Source: Prevotella histicola JCM 15637 = DNF00424 | GTDB lineage: Bacteria; Bacteroidota; Bacteroidia; Bacteroidales; Bacteroidaceae | NCBI RefSeq assembly: GCF_000613925.1 | Contig: NZ_BAJX01000003.1 | Coordinates: 62,001-126,000, forward strand | Length of the DNA stretch: 64,000 nucleotides | Direction of reading: 5' to 3' | Shown here: in pieces, positions 9,245-17,555 of the stretch | How positions within the stretch are numbered: the first letter of the stretch is position 1 | How the letters are laid out: each line of letters starts with the position of its first letter | Notes under the pieces: model-generated | What the model was told of the DNA's origin: nothing | Seen by the model: the letters and a program-made list of their open reading frames with translations, nothing else | The model's database searches: none | Position numbers and translations under genes: made by a program

Positions 9245-10114
9245 ATGCAGATTGATAGAGAAACAGGATTGATTTTAGAGGGTGGAGGTATGCGTGGAGT
9301 GTTTACTTCTGGGGTCTTGGATGCCTTTATGAAATACGATGTGTATTTCCGATATACTGTTGCTGTATCTGCAGGTGCGTGTAATGGGTTGTCTTATGTC
9401 AGTCGACAGCCCCGTCGAGCACGTATTTCCAATATAGACATGTTGGCAAAGTACGACTATATAGGTTTGCGTCATTTGGTTACGCAGGGCTGTATCTTTG
9501 ATCCTGAGTTGCTTTATCATCGTTTTCCTTACGAACTTGTTCCTTATGATTATGATGAATATTTCCGAAATTGCCGGCGAGGAGAGGTCTTCGAGATGGT
9601 TACAACAAACTGTCAGACGGGCTTTGCTGAGTATCTGACAGAGACATCTGGCGATTCCCATCGGTTGAATGAGCTTGCACGAGCTTCTTCAAGTTTGCCT
9701 TATGTGAGCAAGATCGTAAATGTTGACGGTAAACCGATGCTGGATGGTGGAATTGTTGATTCCATCCCTGTGATGCATTCTATAGAGATGGGGCATAAGA
9801 CGAATGTCGTTATTTGTACACGTAACAAAAGATGGCGTGATACAGGACGTGATCATAAGCAGCCGAAGTTTGTCTATCGCAATTATCCCCGTCTACGTGT
9901 AGCCTTGAGTCATCGCATAGAAGTTTATAATCGTCAGCTTGATTTGATAGATGAGTTGGAAGAACAAGGAAAGATTCTCGTTGTTCGTCCAATGAATCCT
10001 GTTGTTGTTGGGCGGATGGAAAAGGATGTTAATAAGCTTGAAGCACTGTATGAGGAAGGCTTCCAGTTGGGTGAACAGTTTGTTAAGGAGCATGTCCTAT
10101 TAGCGGATAAGTAA
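9245..10114 (+). CDS. Patatin-like phospholipase family protein (YjjU-type)
   Basis: Serine acyl hydrolase with a Ser-Asp dyad, 289 residues, cytoplasmic (no signal peptide). The oxyanion-hole glycine motif GGGMRG is at residues 13-18, the nucleophile Ser42 in AVSAG, and the catalytic Asp167 in MLDGG. The usual GxSxG elbow has Ala in place of the first Gly, so the elbow is slightly non-canonical. Length and the long C-terminal helical part fit the bacterial YjjU/RssA group, whose substrates are poorly known. Monocistronic, divergent from pepP. Confidence 0.88.
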   Translation: MQIDRETGLILEGGGMRGVFTSGVLDAFMKYDVYFRYTVAVSAGACNGLSYVSRQPRRARISNIDMLAKYDYIGLRHLVTQGCIFDPELLYHRFPYELVPYDYDEYFRNCRRGEVFEMVTTNCQTGFAEYLTETSGDSHRLNELARASSSLPYVSKIVNVDGKPMLDGGIVDSIPVMHSIEMGHKTNVVICTRNKRWRDTGRDHKQPKFVYRNYPRLRVALSHRIEVYNRQLDLIDELEEQGKILVVRPMNPVVVGRMEKDVNKLEALYEEGFQLGEQFVKEHVLLADK

Positions 10115-10259
10115 TGTTTTTGATGAGAGTTATATAGTCCTTTATGTTTTAGAAATAATCTTACATTATTTCAAAGTTGCATTAGCTATTAATGATAGGA
10201 AATCAACTTGTTACAGATTTGTAACTATTAGGAAATCAATCGTTTACAAACTCCGAAAT

Positions 10260-10369
10260 AAAAGACGCCCTTTTGCAATGCAAAAGGGCGTCTTTTACGT
10301 TGTAAAAGGGCATCTTTTGCAATGCAAAAGAGCACCTTTTAAGATGCAAAAGGATACCTTTTAGAATCC
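10260..10369. repeat. 22 bp tandem array B, with a 37 bp perfect palindrome
   Basis: Five 22 bp units starting at 10260, 10282, 10304, 10326 and 10348, each AAAAG-N5-CTTTT plus a 7 nt spacer. Unit 1 (centre ACGCC) and unit 2 (centre GGCGT) are exact reverse complements, so 10260-10296 is a perfect 18 bp inverted repeat around one central base. It lies in the convergent gap between the patatin and DUF805 genes. Upstream, 10190-10250 has a separate short direct repeat (AGGAAATCAA twice) and a GTTACAGATTTGTAAC inverted repeat; no gene is visible in the gap. Confidence 0.9.
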
Positions 10370-10432
10370 TGATGTGAATTTATCTTACATCAGTCTCTCA
10401 TCTTGAGTCTTTCCTTTTGTGGTTGTTCGGGT

Positions 10433-10972
10433 TTATTCTTCTGCTACATTCTCTGCTACATACTTAGGAGAATCACCATACTTGTTAGCTTCTGGCTTAC
10501 TGTCTAAGAGCGTTAATGCGAAAAGAACGAGGCCTAAGATAGAGGCTACGAGGTAGAAAATAAGTCCAAGAACACCTGAGGTGCCAGTCAAACCATCCGA
10601 AATAACCTTAATGATTTCCGTAGCATTATTCTCTGCTACAGCCTGCATATAGGCGTGAAAGTCAATGGCTGTGGCAAAAAAGATAAGAGATACAAAACCA
10701 AGGCAGAACTGACAGCCCCACCACCAGCCACTTCTGCCAGTGTCATGTAGGCGACGGAACAGCATGGATGTTGCAGCAATGTAGAGGAATAGTACGGCAA
10801 TCTGCCCAATGAAAGGAATGAGAGAGAGTACAATAGCACAAATAGTAAGTACCAATACACCCCACCAGTACTCTGAACGACGTATGCGTCCTTTGAACTG
10901 GAACATCTTCTTGAATACGTTTTGTGCAGCTTCAGCGAAGCTTACCTGTGGCAATTCTTTTAACTGTGACAT
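10433..10972 (-). CDS. DUF805 domain-containing membrane protein
   Basis: 179-residue inner-membrane protein of the DUF805 (YhaH) family. After a short N-terminal region comes the family signature FKGRIRRSEYWWG, then about four hydrophobic helices with RRLHDTGRSGWWW between the second and third. The molecular function of the family is unknown. The tail after the last helix (SKPEANKYGDSPKY) is also typical. It follows trmD on the same strand after 41 bp and may be co-transcribed; this is inference. Confidence 0.9.
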   Translation of the reverse strand: MSQLKELPQVSFAEAAQNVFKKMFQFKGRIRRSEYWWGVLVLTICAIVLSLIPFIGQIAVLFLYIAATSMLFRRLHDTGRSGWWWGCQFCLGFVSLIFFATAIDFHAYMQAVAENNATEIIKVISDGLTGTSGVLGLIFYLVASILGLVLFALTLLDSKPEANKYGDSPKYVAENVAEE

Positions 10973-11013
10973 AATAATAGTGTATAAAAAGTTAATAAAA
11001 AAATAACGTTTTC

Positions 11014-11691
11014 TTATTCTTTCAATAAGTCTGGGCGTAGTCTTTTAGTGCGTTCCATAGCTTGGTCAAATTCCCATTGCTTGATTTTAGCTTCGTTTCC
11101 ACTAAGTAGTATCTCTGGAACATCCCATCCTTTGTAGCTACGTGGTCGGGTGTAGATAGGAGCTGATAGCATATCATCCATAAAACAGTCGGAGAGCGCA
11201 CTCTGATCATCGCTTATAACGCCAGGAACCAGGCGTACTACAGCATCAGCAATGATAGCCGCAGGAAGTTCTCCACCCGTTAAAACGAAATCTCCTACAG
11301 ATATTTCACGTGTAATGAGATGATCCCGTACACGTTGGTCAATCCCTTTATAATGTCCTGCAAGTATAATAAGGTTTCCACCTAATGACAAATCATTAGC
11401 TATTTTCTGGTTGAATTGCTCACCATCAGGTGAGGTGAAGATGACTTCATCATACTCTCGCTCCTCCTTAAGGGCTGTGATGCAACGATCTATAGGTTCT
11501 ATTTGCATCACCATACCAGCCTGTCCGCCGAAAGGATAGTCGTCAACGCGACGCCATTTGTCCTGTGTATAATCACGAAGATTATGCAGACGAATCTCTG
11601 CAAGTCCTTTTTTCTCTGCTCTGGCAAGGATACTTTCGTGTACAAACCCTTCCAGCATTTCTGGCAAAACGGTAATGATGTCTATTCTCAT
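11014..11691 (-). CDS. trmD: tRNA (guanine-N1)-methyltransferase
   Basis: SPOUT-class methyltransferase that makes m1G37 in tRNAs reading CNN codons, preventing +1 frameshifting. The 225-residue protein has the TrmD signature [17 protein letters not shown], the knot sequences [12 protein letters not shown] and [15 protein letters not shown], and the C-terminal [17 protein letters not shown]. Length is normal. A -7 box lies only 8 nt before the ATG, so the mRNA may have almost no leader. It is not next to rpsP, rimM or rplS as in many other bacteria. Confidence 0.97.
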   Translation of the reverse strand: MRIDIITVLPEMLEGFVHESILARAEKKGLAEIRLHNLRDYTQDKWRRVDDYPFGGQAGMVMQIEPIDRCITALKEEREYDEVIFTSPDGEQFNQKIANDLSLGGNLIILAGHYKGIDQRVRDHLITREISVGDFVLTGGELPAAIIADAVVRLVPGVISDDQSALSDCFMDDMLSAPIYTRPRSYKGWDVPEILLSGNEAKIKQWEFDQAMERTKRLRPDLLKE

Positions 11692-11698
11692 ATTGGCA

Positions 11699-11706
11699 CA
11701 AAGTTA
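11699..11706 (-). promoter_or_regulatory. trmD -7 promoter element
   Basis: TAACTTTG on the minus strand ends 8 nt before the trmD ATG (11691). The expected start point, about 7 nt downstream, falls at or next to the ATG, implying a leaderless or near-leaderless mRNA. Confidence 0.5.
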
Positions 11707-11748
11707 AGGTTTTTTTTTATATTAGATAGATTGCTTAGTATTTTTTTG

Positions 11749-11756
11749 TAACTTTG
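11749..11756 (+). promoter_or_regulatory. -7 element for the DUF5020 gene
   Basis: TAACTTTG, 31 bp before the ATG at 11788; a clear -33 TTTG at the right spacing is not seen. Confidence 0.45.
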
Positions 11757-11787
11757 CGATCGATTCTAATATAAAACAAAAAGCAAC

Positions 11788-12537
11788 ATGAGAAGATTTT
11801 CTACCCTTGCTATCCTGTTGGTAGCAGCCTTTGTAGGTGTTAAAGCACAAAATGTTCAGCTTCATTATGATTTGGGGCACAATCTTTACAATGACCTTTC
11901 TTCACGTACGACAGTTACGTCGACTGTTGAGATGTTTAAACCTGACACCTGGGGTTCTACCTTTATGTTCACTGATATTGACTATAAGAGTGATGGTGCT
12001 ATCGGTGCTTACTGGGAAATTTCACGTGAATTCAATCTTACGAAGAACAAACGTTGGGCTGCCCATGTAGAGTATAACGGTGGAGTTGGCTCTGGTAAGA
12101 CACAGAACAACTATTACGGGAATCGTTATCAGCATGCAGTTCTCCTTGGTGGAGCATGGAACTGGGCATCAAAAGATTTCTCTAAGACATTCAGTGTACA
12201 GTTGATGTATAAGTATTACTTCAAGAATAGTCATACTGGTGCTCGTCCGTTCAGTGGTTTCCAGTTGACAGAAGTATGGGGAACGACCTTTGCTCATGGC
12301 CTTTGTACCTTTGATGGATTCTGTGATCTTTGGTATGATCCCAATGTAAACGGGAAGTTGATACTTCTTTCTGAGCCACAGTTCTGGGTAAATCTTAATA
12401 CATTGAAGGGTATGAAGAATGTAAATCTCTCTTTAGGTTCAGAGGTTGAGATTAGTAATAACTTTGTTTGGAACGATCGTGGAGAGCATAACCGTTTCTA
12501 TGCTATTCCTACAATAGCAGCTAAATGGACGTTCTAA
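11788..12537 (+). CDS. DUF5020 family outer-membrane/periplasmic protein
   Basis: 249 residues with a signal peptide (about 1-20, cleavage after VKA). The mature part alternates aromatic and polar residues in many short strands and ends with WTF (terminal Phe), features of an outer-membrane beta-barrel. It resembles the Bacteroidetes DUF5020 family, itself related to nucleoside-channel (Tsx-like) barrels; the substrate is not readable from sequence. Monocistronic, divergent from trmD, with a strong terminator downstream. Confidence 0.78.
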   Translation: MRRFSTLAILLVAAFVGVKAQNVQLHYDLGHNLYNDLSSRTTVTSTVEMFKPDTWGSTFMFTDIDYKSDGAIGAYWEISREFNLTKNKRWAAHVEYNGGVGSGKTQNNYYGNRYQHAVLLGGAWNWASKDFSKTFSVQLMYKYYFKNSHTGARPFSGFQLTEVWGTTFAHGLCTFDGFCDLWYDPNVNGKLILLSEPQFWVNLNTLKGMKNVNLSLGSEVEISNNFVWNDRGEHNRFYAIPTIAAKWTF

Positions 12538-12611
12538 GTTGTGTGGAAAGAAAGTGAATAACAGAAAGTATCTACCATAGTATATAATAATAGGTGGAAT
12601 CCTAAAATATG

Positions 12612-12656
12612 AAAAGTCTCAGTAAATGCATCACCTTTGCATGTACTGAGACTTTT
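12612..12656. terminator. Bidirectional terminator between convergent genes
   Basis: AAAAGTCTCAGTA ... TACTGAGACTTTT with an inner TGCAT pairing, between the DUF5020 gene (+) and the radical SAM gene (-). A tracts and T tracts on both sides allow use in both directions. Confidence 0.85.
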
Positions 12657-12693
12657 ATCAATATGGGAAAGACCTGTTTTAGGCATGTTTCCC

Positions 12694-13587
12694 TTATTTC
12701 ATCCTGATGTTTCTTAAATAGTTTTGTAGTTGTTGGGTGAATTCGTAGTTCTTAAGTCCCCAGTGTGGAGCGATGAGCAGCTCTGCAGGACTTTGACTAA
12801 CGAATCGTTCAAGAACAAGGTCTGATCGCAGTAGGGATATATATTGCGCTATGAGCTGGATGTATTCATCCACTGTATAGAGGTGGAAGGGCTCTTCAGC
12901 ATACATCTTTGCAAGACGTGTTCCACGGATAATCTGTAGTTGATGAATCTTTAATGTAGTCAGTGGGAGCGAAGAAATGATAGGGGCTTGGCGCAAACTC
13001 TCTTCTGCATCTTCTCCAGGAAGTCCGAGAATGATGTGTGCTCCGACACGAATACCTCGGCGTGCCGTCTCTTCTATAGCGTGGCGTGAACACGCAAAAT
13101 CGTGGCCTCGATTGATAAGCTGCAGTGTTTTGTCATTGCAGGTCTCTACACCATATTCTATAATAAGGAAGGTTCGGTGGCTAAGGTCTTCGAAATAGGT
13201 GAGTAGTTCATCATTGATGCAATCTGGTCTTGTCCCAATTACTAAGCCAACAACGTCCTCCATGGCAAGTGCTTCTTCATAAAGAGCTTTTAGATGTTCA
13301 TTGGAACCGTATGTACTTGTGTATGCTTGGAAGTAAGCAAGATACTTCATTTCTGGATATTTCTTTGAAAAGAAACGCTTGCCATCAATGAGTTGTTCGG
13401 TAACAGTCTTGCCATTATCGCAGTAAGCTGGGTTGAAGGTCTGATTGTTACAATAGATACAACCACCATATCCTACACGTCCATCGCGGTTAGGACATGT
13501 GAAACCAGCATTAACAGATATTTTCTGTACTCTGAAAGGAAACTGTGAGCGAAGCCAACTGCCGAAATCAAGATAATAATTTTCCAT
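12694..13587 (-). CDS. Radical SAM protein, TIGR01212/YhcC family
   Basis: 297 residues. Cysteines for the SAM-binding 4Fe-4S cluster are in TCPNRDGRVGYGGCIYCNNQ, with the long 14-residue spacing between the first and second Cys and CxxC afterwards that marks this subfamily. Further conserved segments: YFQAYTSTYG, IGTRPDC, EYGVET and HIILGLPGE. In E. coli the homologue YhcC is of uncertain function. The -7 box of its promoter lies about 8 nt before the ATG. Divergent from DPP IV. Confidence 0.9.
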   Translation of the reverse strand: MENYYLDFGSWLRSQFPFRVQKISVNAGFTCPNRDGRVGYGGCIYCNNQTFNPAYCDNGKTVTEQLIDGKRFFSKKYPEMKYLAYFQAYTSTYGSNEHLKALYEEALAMEDVVGLVIGTRPDCINDELLTYFEDLSHRTFLIIEYGVETCNDKTLQLINRGHDFACSRHAIEETARRGIRVGAHIILGLPGEDAEESLRQAPIISSLPLTTLKIHQLQIIRGTRLAKMYAEEPFHLYTVDEYIQLIAQYISLLRSDLVLERFVSQSPAELLIAPHWGLKNYEFTQQLQNYLRNIRMK

Positions 13588-13594
13588 TCATTTG

Positions 13595-13622
13595 CAAATG
13601 TACGGATTATTTTATATTTTTG
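13595..13622. promoter_or_regulatory. Divergent promoters: radical SAM gene and DPP IV gene
   Basis: Minus-strand TACATTTG (13602 to 13595) faces the radical SAM gene; plus-strand TATTTTTG (13615-13622) faces the DPP IV gene 22 bp before its ATG. The two -7 boxes are only 12 bp apart. Confidence 0.45.
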
Positions 13623-13643
13623 CGAGGTTAAAACTTAAATTTT

Positions 13644-15833
13644 ATGAGACGTATATTACTTATGTGTGCTACTGTTTTTACGGCACTTCAGTTGATGGCT
13701 GGGGAACCTCTTTCCTTGAAAGACATTACGAATGGGACGTTTTCTGCTAAGAGAATATCAGGAATGAATCCGTTAGAGGGCACTTCTGACTATGCTCAGA
13801 TATCATCTGACGGACGGCAGGTGGTGAAGTTCTCGTTTAAAACGGGTAAACCAACAGGTGTTATTTTCTCTCTTTCTGAAGTTAAAGGGGAGAAGATTGA
13901 GTCGTTTGATGATTATCTAATATCGGATGATGGGAGCAGACTATTGTTGCAAACGAAGACAAAGCCTATCTATCGTCGTTCGTTTACTGCAAACTTCTAT
14001 CTCTATGACGTGAAGACAAAGGTACTGAGCAGACTATCTAAGGATGGTGCAGAGCAGATTCCAACGTTCTCCCCTGATGGTAAATGGATAGCCTATGTTC
14101 ATAAGAATAATATCTATATTACCAATGGTTCTGATGTGAAGCAGGTTACAACTGATGGTGAGTTTAATAAGATTATCAATGGCCTTCCTGACTGGGTGAA
14201 CGAAGAGGAGTTTGGATTTAGCAATGCTTTGGCATGGAGTGCAGACAGTAAGACATTGAGTTGGATAAGATATGATGAGAGCAAAGTACGGACTTATACT
14301 TTGCAACTCTTCAAGGGTTCTTTCCCAACGCTTAATCAGTACAATACATATCCTGGTGAATACAGTTATAAGTATCCAAAGGCTGGAGAGGAGAACTCTA
14401 CAGTGACTGCCTGGTCATATAATCTCAGTAATGGTGCTGTACGTAAGTATGATTTGCCTTTGGCTGCTGATGGATATATCCCACGCATCAAAACAACTTA
14501 TGATGCGAATCGTATTATTCTTTATACTATGAACCGTCATCAGGACGAGTTGAACCTTTACGCAGCCAATCCTCAGACGGGTGCTTGCTCTCTGTTGATT
14601 AAGGAGCAGGTTCCAAAGTATGTCAAGGAGGAGGCTATGGAGGGAATCAGTATCATGAAGGATTATATTCTTTTGCCTTCAGACCGTGATGGCTTCATGC
14701 ATCTGTATCTATATGATAAGGACGGAAAGCTACTCCGGCAGGTTGATAAGGGCAATTATGATGTCACGGCAGTATATGGCTATGATGAGAAGACGGGGAA
14801 TACTTATTTCCAGGCAGCTGCTCTTCAGCCAATGCAACGAGAGATTTATGTGGTTGATAAGGCTGGGAAGCGAACTGTTTTGTCGGAAGGAAGGGGATGG
14901 AATTCGGCTTCTTTCTCTGGCGATTATAAGTTCTTCCTGAATACATGGAGCGATCATGATCATCCTTATGTCTATGCTATCTATGATAATCAGGGCAAAA
15001 AGATACGTGAGGTGTTGAATAATACGGAGTTGATAGCCAAGATAGCGAAGTATGGTAAGGTAAGCAAAGAGTTCTTTGCGTTTACCACTTCTGAGGGAGT
15101 TAAGCTCAATGGATGGATGATTAAGCCAGCGGATTTTGATAAAACGAAGAAGTATCCAGTCATAATGCATCAGTACAGTGGCCCTGGAAGCCAGCAGGTT
15201 GTTGATAGTTGGAGTATGGGTTCGATGGGTAATGGAGGTTTATATGATCAGTATCTGACCCAGAAAGGCTACATTGTCGTTACTGTTGACGGTCGGGGAA
15301 CAGGTGCGCGAGGAGCTGATTTTGAGAAGTGTACCTATTTGAAGCTTGGTGATTTGGAATCGAAAGATCAGGTTGAAACGGCTCAATGGCTTGCCAAACA
15401 GTCATATGTTGATGGTTCAAGGATCGGAATATGGGGCTGGAGTTTCGGCGGATTCAATACGTTGATGAGTATGAGTGAGGGTCGGGAAGTCTTCAAAGCA
15501 GGTGTGGCTATTGCGCCTCCAACCGACTGGCGTTTTTATGACTCCGTATATACAGAGCGTTATATGCGTACGCCGCAGGAGAATACTGCTGGTTATTCCA
15601 TCAATCCTATTAATAGATCGGGGAAGTTGCATGGGAAACTTTTGATCTGTCATGGTATGGCTGACGATAATGTTCATCCGCAGAACACCTTTGAATATTC
15701 TGAGGCTTTGGTGCAGGCAGATAAGGATTTTAAGGAGAATCTCTATACGAATCGTAACCATGGTATCTATGGTGGCAACACCCGTAACCATCTTCTCCGT
15801 CAGGTTGCAGAGTGGTTTGAGGAGAATCTATAG
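13644..15833 (+). CDS. Dipeptidyl peptidase IV (S9 family prolyl oligopeptidase)
   Basis: Serine exopeptidase releasing X-Pro or X-Ala dipeptides. 729 residues: signal peptide (about 1-19), an eight-bladed propeller (DPPIV N-terminal domain) with the DWVNEEEF double-Glu motif that anchors the substrate N-terminus, then an alpha/beta hydrolase domain with the nucleophile in GWSFGG, the acid in ADDNVHPQNT and the His in RNHGIYGG. Probably periplasmic or surface-bound, as for Porphyromonas and Prevotella homologues. The standard motif is GWSYGG, so Phe replaces Tyr. Monocistronic, with a terminator at 15913-15950. Confidence 0.95.
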   Translation: MRRILLMCATVFTALQLMAGEPLSLKDITNGTFSAKRISGMNPLEGTSDYAQISSDGRQVVKFSFKTGKPTGVIFSLSEVKGEKIESFDDYLISDDGSRLLLQTKTKPIYRRSFTANFYLYDVKTKVLSRLSKDGAEQIPTFSPDGKWIAYVHKNNIYITNGSDVKQVTTDGEFNKIINGLPDWVNEEEFGFSNALAWSADSKTLSWIRYDESKVRTYTLQLFKGSFPTLNQYNTYPGEYSYKYPKAGEENSTVTAWSYNLSNGAVRKYDLPLAADGYIPRIKTTYDANRIILYTMNRHQDELNLYAANPQTGACSLLIKEQVPKYVKEEAMEGISIMKDYILLPSDRDGFMHLYLYDKDGKLLRQVDKGNYDVTAVYGYDEKTGNTYFQAAALQPMQREIYVVDKAGKRTVLSEGRGWNSASFSGDYKFFLNTWSDHDHPYVYAIYDNQGKKIREVLNNTELIAKIAKYGKVSKEFFAFTTSEGVKLNGWMIKPADFDKTKKYPVIMHQYSGPGSQQVVDSWSMGSMGNGGLYDQYLTQKGYIVVTVDGRGTGARGADFEKCTYLKLGDLESKDQVETAQWLAKQSYVDGSRIGIWGWSFGGFNTLMSMSEGREVFKAGVAIAPPTDWRFYDSVYTERYMRTPQENTAGYSINPINRSGKLHGKLLICHGMADDNVHPQNTFEYSEALVQADKDFKENLYTNRNHGIYGGNTRNHLLRQVAEWFEENL

Positions 15834-15912
15834 GCGTCTTAGGCTGTAAAAGGTTAGAAAGTAGTATAGGTCAAGGGTATGAGAACTTTGTAGCTCTGCC
15901 TATTTTAATTGA

Positions 15913-15950
15913 GAAAGAGGATATGCTGATGCGGGCATATCCTCTTTTTT
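15913..15950 (+). terminator. Terminator after DPP IV
   Basis: AAAGAGGATATGC / GCATATCCTCTTT with a 7 nt loop and TTTTTT, 80 bp after the stop codon. Confidence 0.85.
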
Positions 15951-16088
15951 GTATCAGAAGTAAGCGTCTTTTATAGTGAAATATGTTTTACATTTGATTT
16001 TCTTGTTATAGCTTTTTATGGTAAGTCTATCACCCTTAGAATCATAATGAATACCCGTTTTTTAGGTAATGTATCTCCGTTTTAGGCA

Positions 16089-16217
16089 AAAAGTATATAC
16101 TTTTGAGTGAAAAGTATATACCTTTTGGATGAAAAGTATATAGTTTTTGGGTAAAAAGTATGGTCTTTTGGGGTGAAAAGTATATACTTTTAGACTGAGA
16201 AGCATATTCTTTCTTCT
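16089..16217. repeat. 22 bp tandem array F (AAAAGTATATACTTTT cores)
   Basis: Six units starting at 16089, 16110, 16132, 16154, 16176 and 16198 (the first 21 bp, the others 22 bp). The core AAAAGTATATACTTTT is a perfect 16 bp palindrome in units 1 and 5 and degenerate in the others; spacers are G-rich, such as GAGTG, GGATG and GGGTG. Same architecture as arrays A-E but an AT-only core. It lies in the 740 bp convergent gap between DPP IV and the PqqD gene and is followed by TTTGTAACT and TTATCAGATA at about 16239-16262, resembling the flank of arrays A and C. No gene is supported in the gap. Confidence 0.9.
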
Positions 16218-16573
16218 TTTATAAAGGCTTATTTCTTTGTAACTTTCATATTATCAGATAGTTAAATGGATAAGGAATAAAGTCAGGTATAATTCTGTTA
16301 TTTGCGTAGGAATATGTCCCTCATGGATAAAAACGTCAGAATGGGTGTGGAAATTAACAATATTCCATTACAAAAACAATAAGTTTCTGTGCATGAAAAT
16401 CAGTAGAAAAAGAAAGAGGGCGTGCTCATTATTTGCACGTCCTCTTATTCTAATTGTGTATATTCGCTGATTAGAGACGAGTTGCTCTCTTGTTTCTTTC
16501 GTTGTTTTTACCTCTCATTCTGATGCTGATACCCGCCCTTCTAGCAAGTAGATAGGGCAGTGAGAAGATGCTT

Positions 16574-16987
16574 TTAGCCAAAGAGACGTTTGAAGAAACC
16601 TTTCTTCTTTGGTTGCTCTTGGGCTGAATTGTCTGCCTTAATCGTTGCAGAATCACACTTTTTCGGCTCCGTTTCAATTGTTGAGACTGTCTCTATTGAG
16701 CCTTCTGGAATATCATTTCCCTCAATGATACCCGCTTTCCCCCATTGTGCAGCCAGTGCTTCGGCATCTTTCTTAGCGGTTTCTTTATCAACTTCATATT
16801 GTGAACAGAGGATATTTACTAAGTCATCAATGCTGAATGATTCCATCTTTTGCACCTCTTCCCATAGGAAAGCAGAGCTTTCATTCATTGAGATTATATT
16901 GCTGAAGTCGATGTTCTCATCACCTTCTGCAACGATAATGTGTTCTCCGCATACCTCACGGAGGTTGAAACCTTTCTTTACTTTCAT
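16574..16987 (-). CDS. PqqD-family peptide-binding (RRE-type) protein
   Basis: 137 residues. The first 90 match the PqqD winged-helix fold, which in RiPP pathways binds the leader peptide and presents it to modifying enzymes: GFNLREVCGEHIIVAEG, then MNESSAFLWEEV, a helix with SIDDLVNILCSQYEVD and a final helix ending in AGIIEG. Residues 95-137 are a polar, lysine-rich tail (EQPKKKGFFKRLFG) not seen in classical PqqD. It lies 76 bp downstream of a SipW-like peptidase and an HPr-kinase-like gene on the same strand. PqqD proteins normally act with a radical SAM or other modifying enzyme; none is adjacent, so the partner is unknown. Confidence 0.85.
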   Translation of the reverse strand: MKVKKGFNLREVCGEHIIVAEGDENIDFSNIISMNESSAFLWEEVQKMESFSIDDLVNILCSQYEVDKETAKKDAEALAAQWGKAGIIEGNDIPEGSIETVSTIETEPKKCDSATIKADNSAQEQPKKKGFFKRLFG

Positions 16988-17063
16988 TTTATTGGTGGTT
17001 TTGTAGTTGTATGATGATATGAATTTTACGGTTCTTATTGCCTGATTCTTGTTAAGACGAAGG

Positions 17064-17549
17064 TTATATCGTCCCGAAAAGTGGGATCCACAGACGGCGA
17101 TAGATACCTAAGATATATCTTCTTAAAGGGAAAAGACGTGTCCAGATATAGCTGTAAAGTCTCCACTTCCATCCGTCAGTCCGGTCTAAACGCTTCCTGT
17201 TTTTCCGATAGAACCCTATTACAGCCCCCAGAACATTCTTACGTTTGCAATGTTCTACGCCTATGTTGCCATCACCACGCAGAGTAATATCCTCCCCGTC
17301 AATCTTTATTATCCGGTGTAAGACGAAGTGAAGTGGGGCAATTTCACAGAGAACCGGGTCGCCAACATTAATCGTTGATGGCTTTATGAGTAGTGCCTTG
17401 TCACGATTATCCTCTAAGAAAGGGCGCATAGAGAAGCCGCGAAGTCGCAGTGTTACGGTATGTCCCTCATTAAGTAGTGTGACAACCTCAGGGAGTAAGT
17501 CTGCATTTGCAAACTGAACCTCGGTAGTATTGAGACAATCTTTCTGCAT
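17064..17549 (-). CDS. S24/S26-family (SipW-like Ser-His) signal peptidase homologue
   Basis: 161 residues. Motifs of the signal-peptidase fold are in order: GFSMRPFL with candidate nucleophile Ser40, NVGDPVL at 61-67, VLHRI with His78 and TLRGDGN at 89-95. The His in place of the Lys general base is characteristic of the SipW / ER-type / archaeal signal peptidases. There is no convincing N-terminal membrane anchor; the C-terminus (from about 125) is rich in Trp, Tyr and Arg and could lie on the membrane. It sits between the HPr-kinase-like gene (6 bp upstream) and the PqqD gene. It may cleave a peptide handled by its neighbours, which is an inference from context. Confidence 0.78.
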   Translation of the reverse strand: MQKDCLNTTEVQFANADLLPEVVTLLNEGHTVTLRLRGFSMRPFLEDNRDKALLIKPSTINVGDPVLCEIAPLHFVLHRIIKIDGEDITLRGDGNIGVEHCKRKNVLGAVIGFYRKNRKRLDRTDGWKWRLYSYIWTRLFPLRRYILGIYRRLWIPLFGTI

Positions 17550-17555
17550 CTACGT

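Noticed and set aside
16471..16677. Possible small basic peptide gene (RiPP precursor) at the 3' end of the PqqD gene
   Set aside because: It overlaps the PqqD coding region in another frame for most of its length; the only free part encodes about 15 basic residues with no leader-like sequence or ribosome-binding context.
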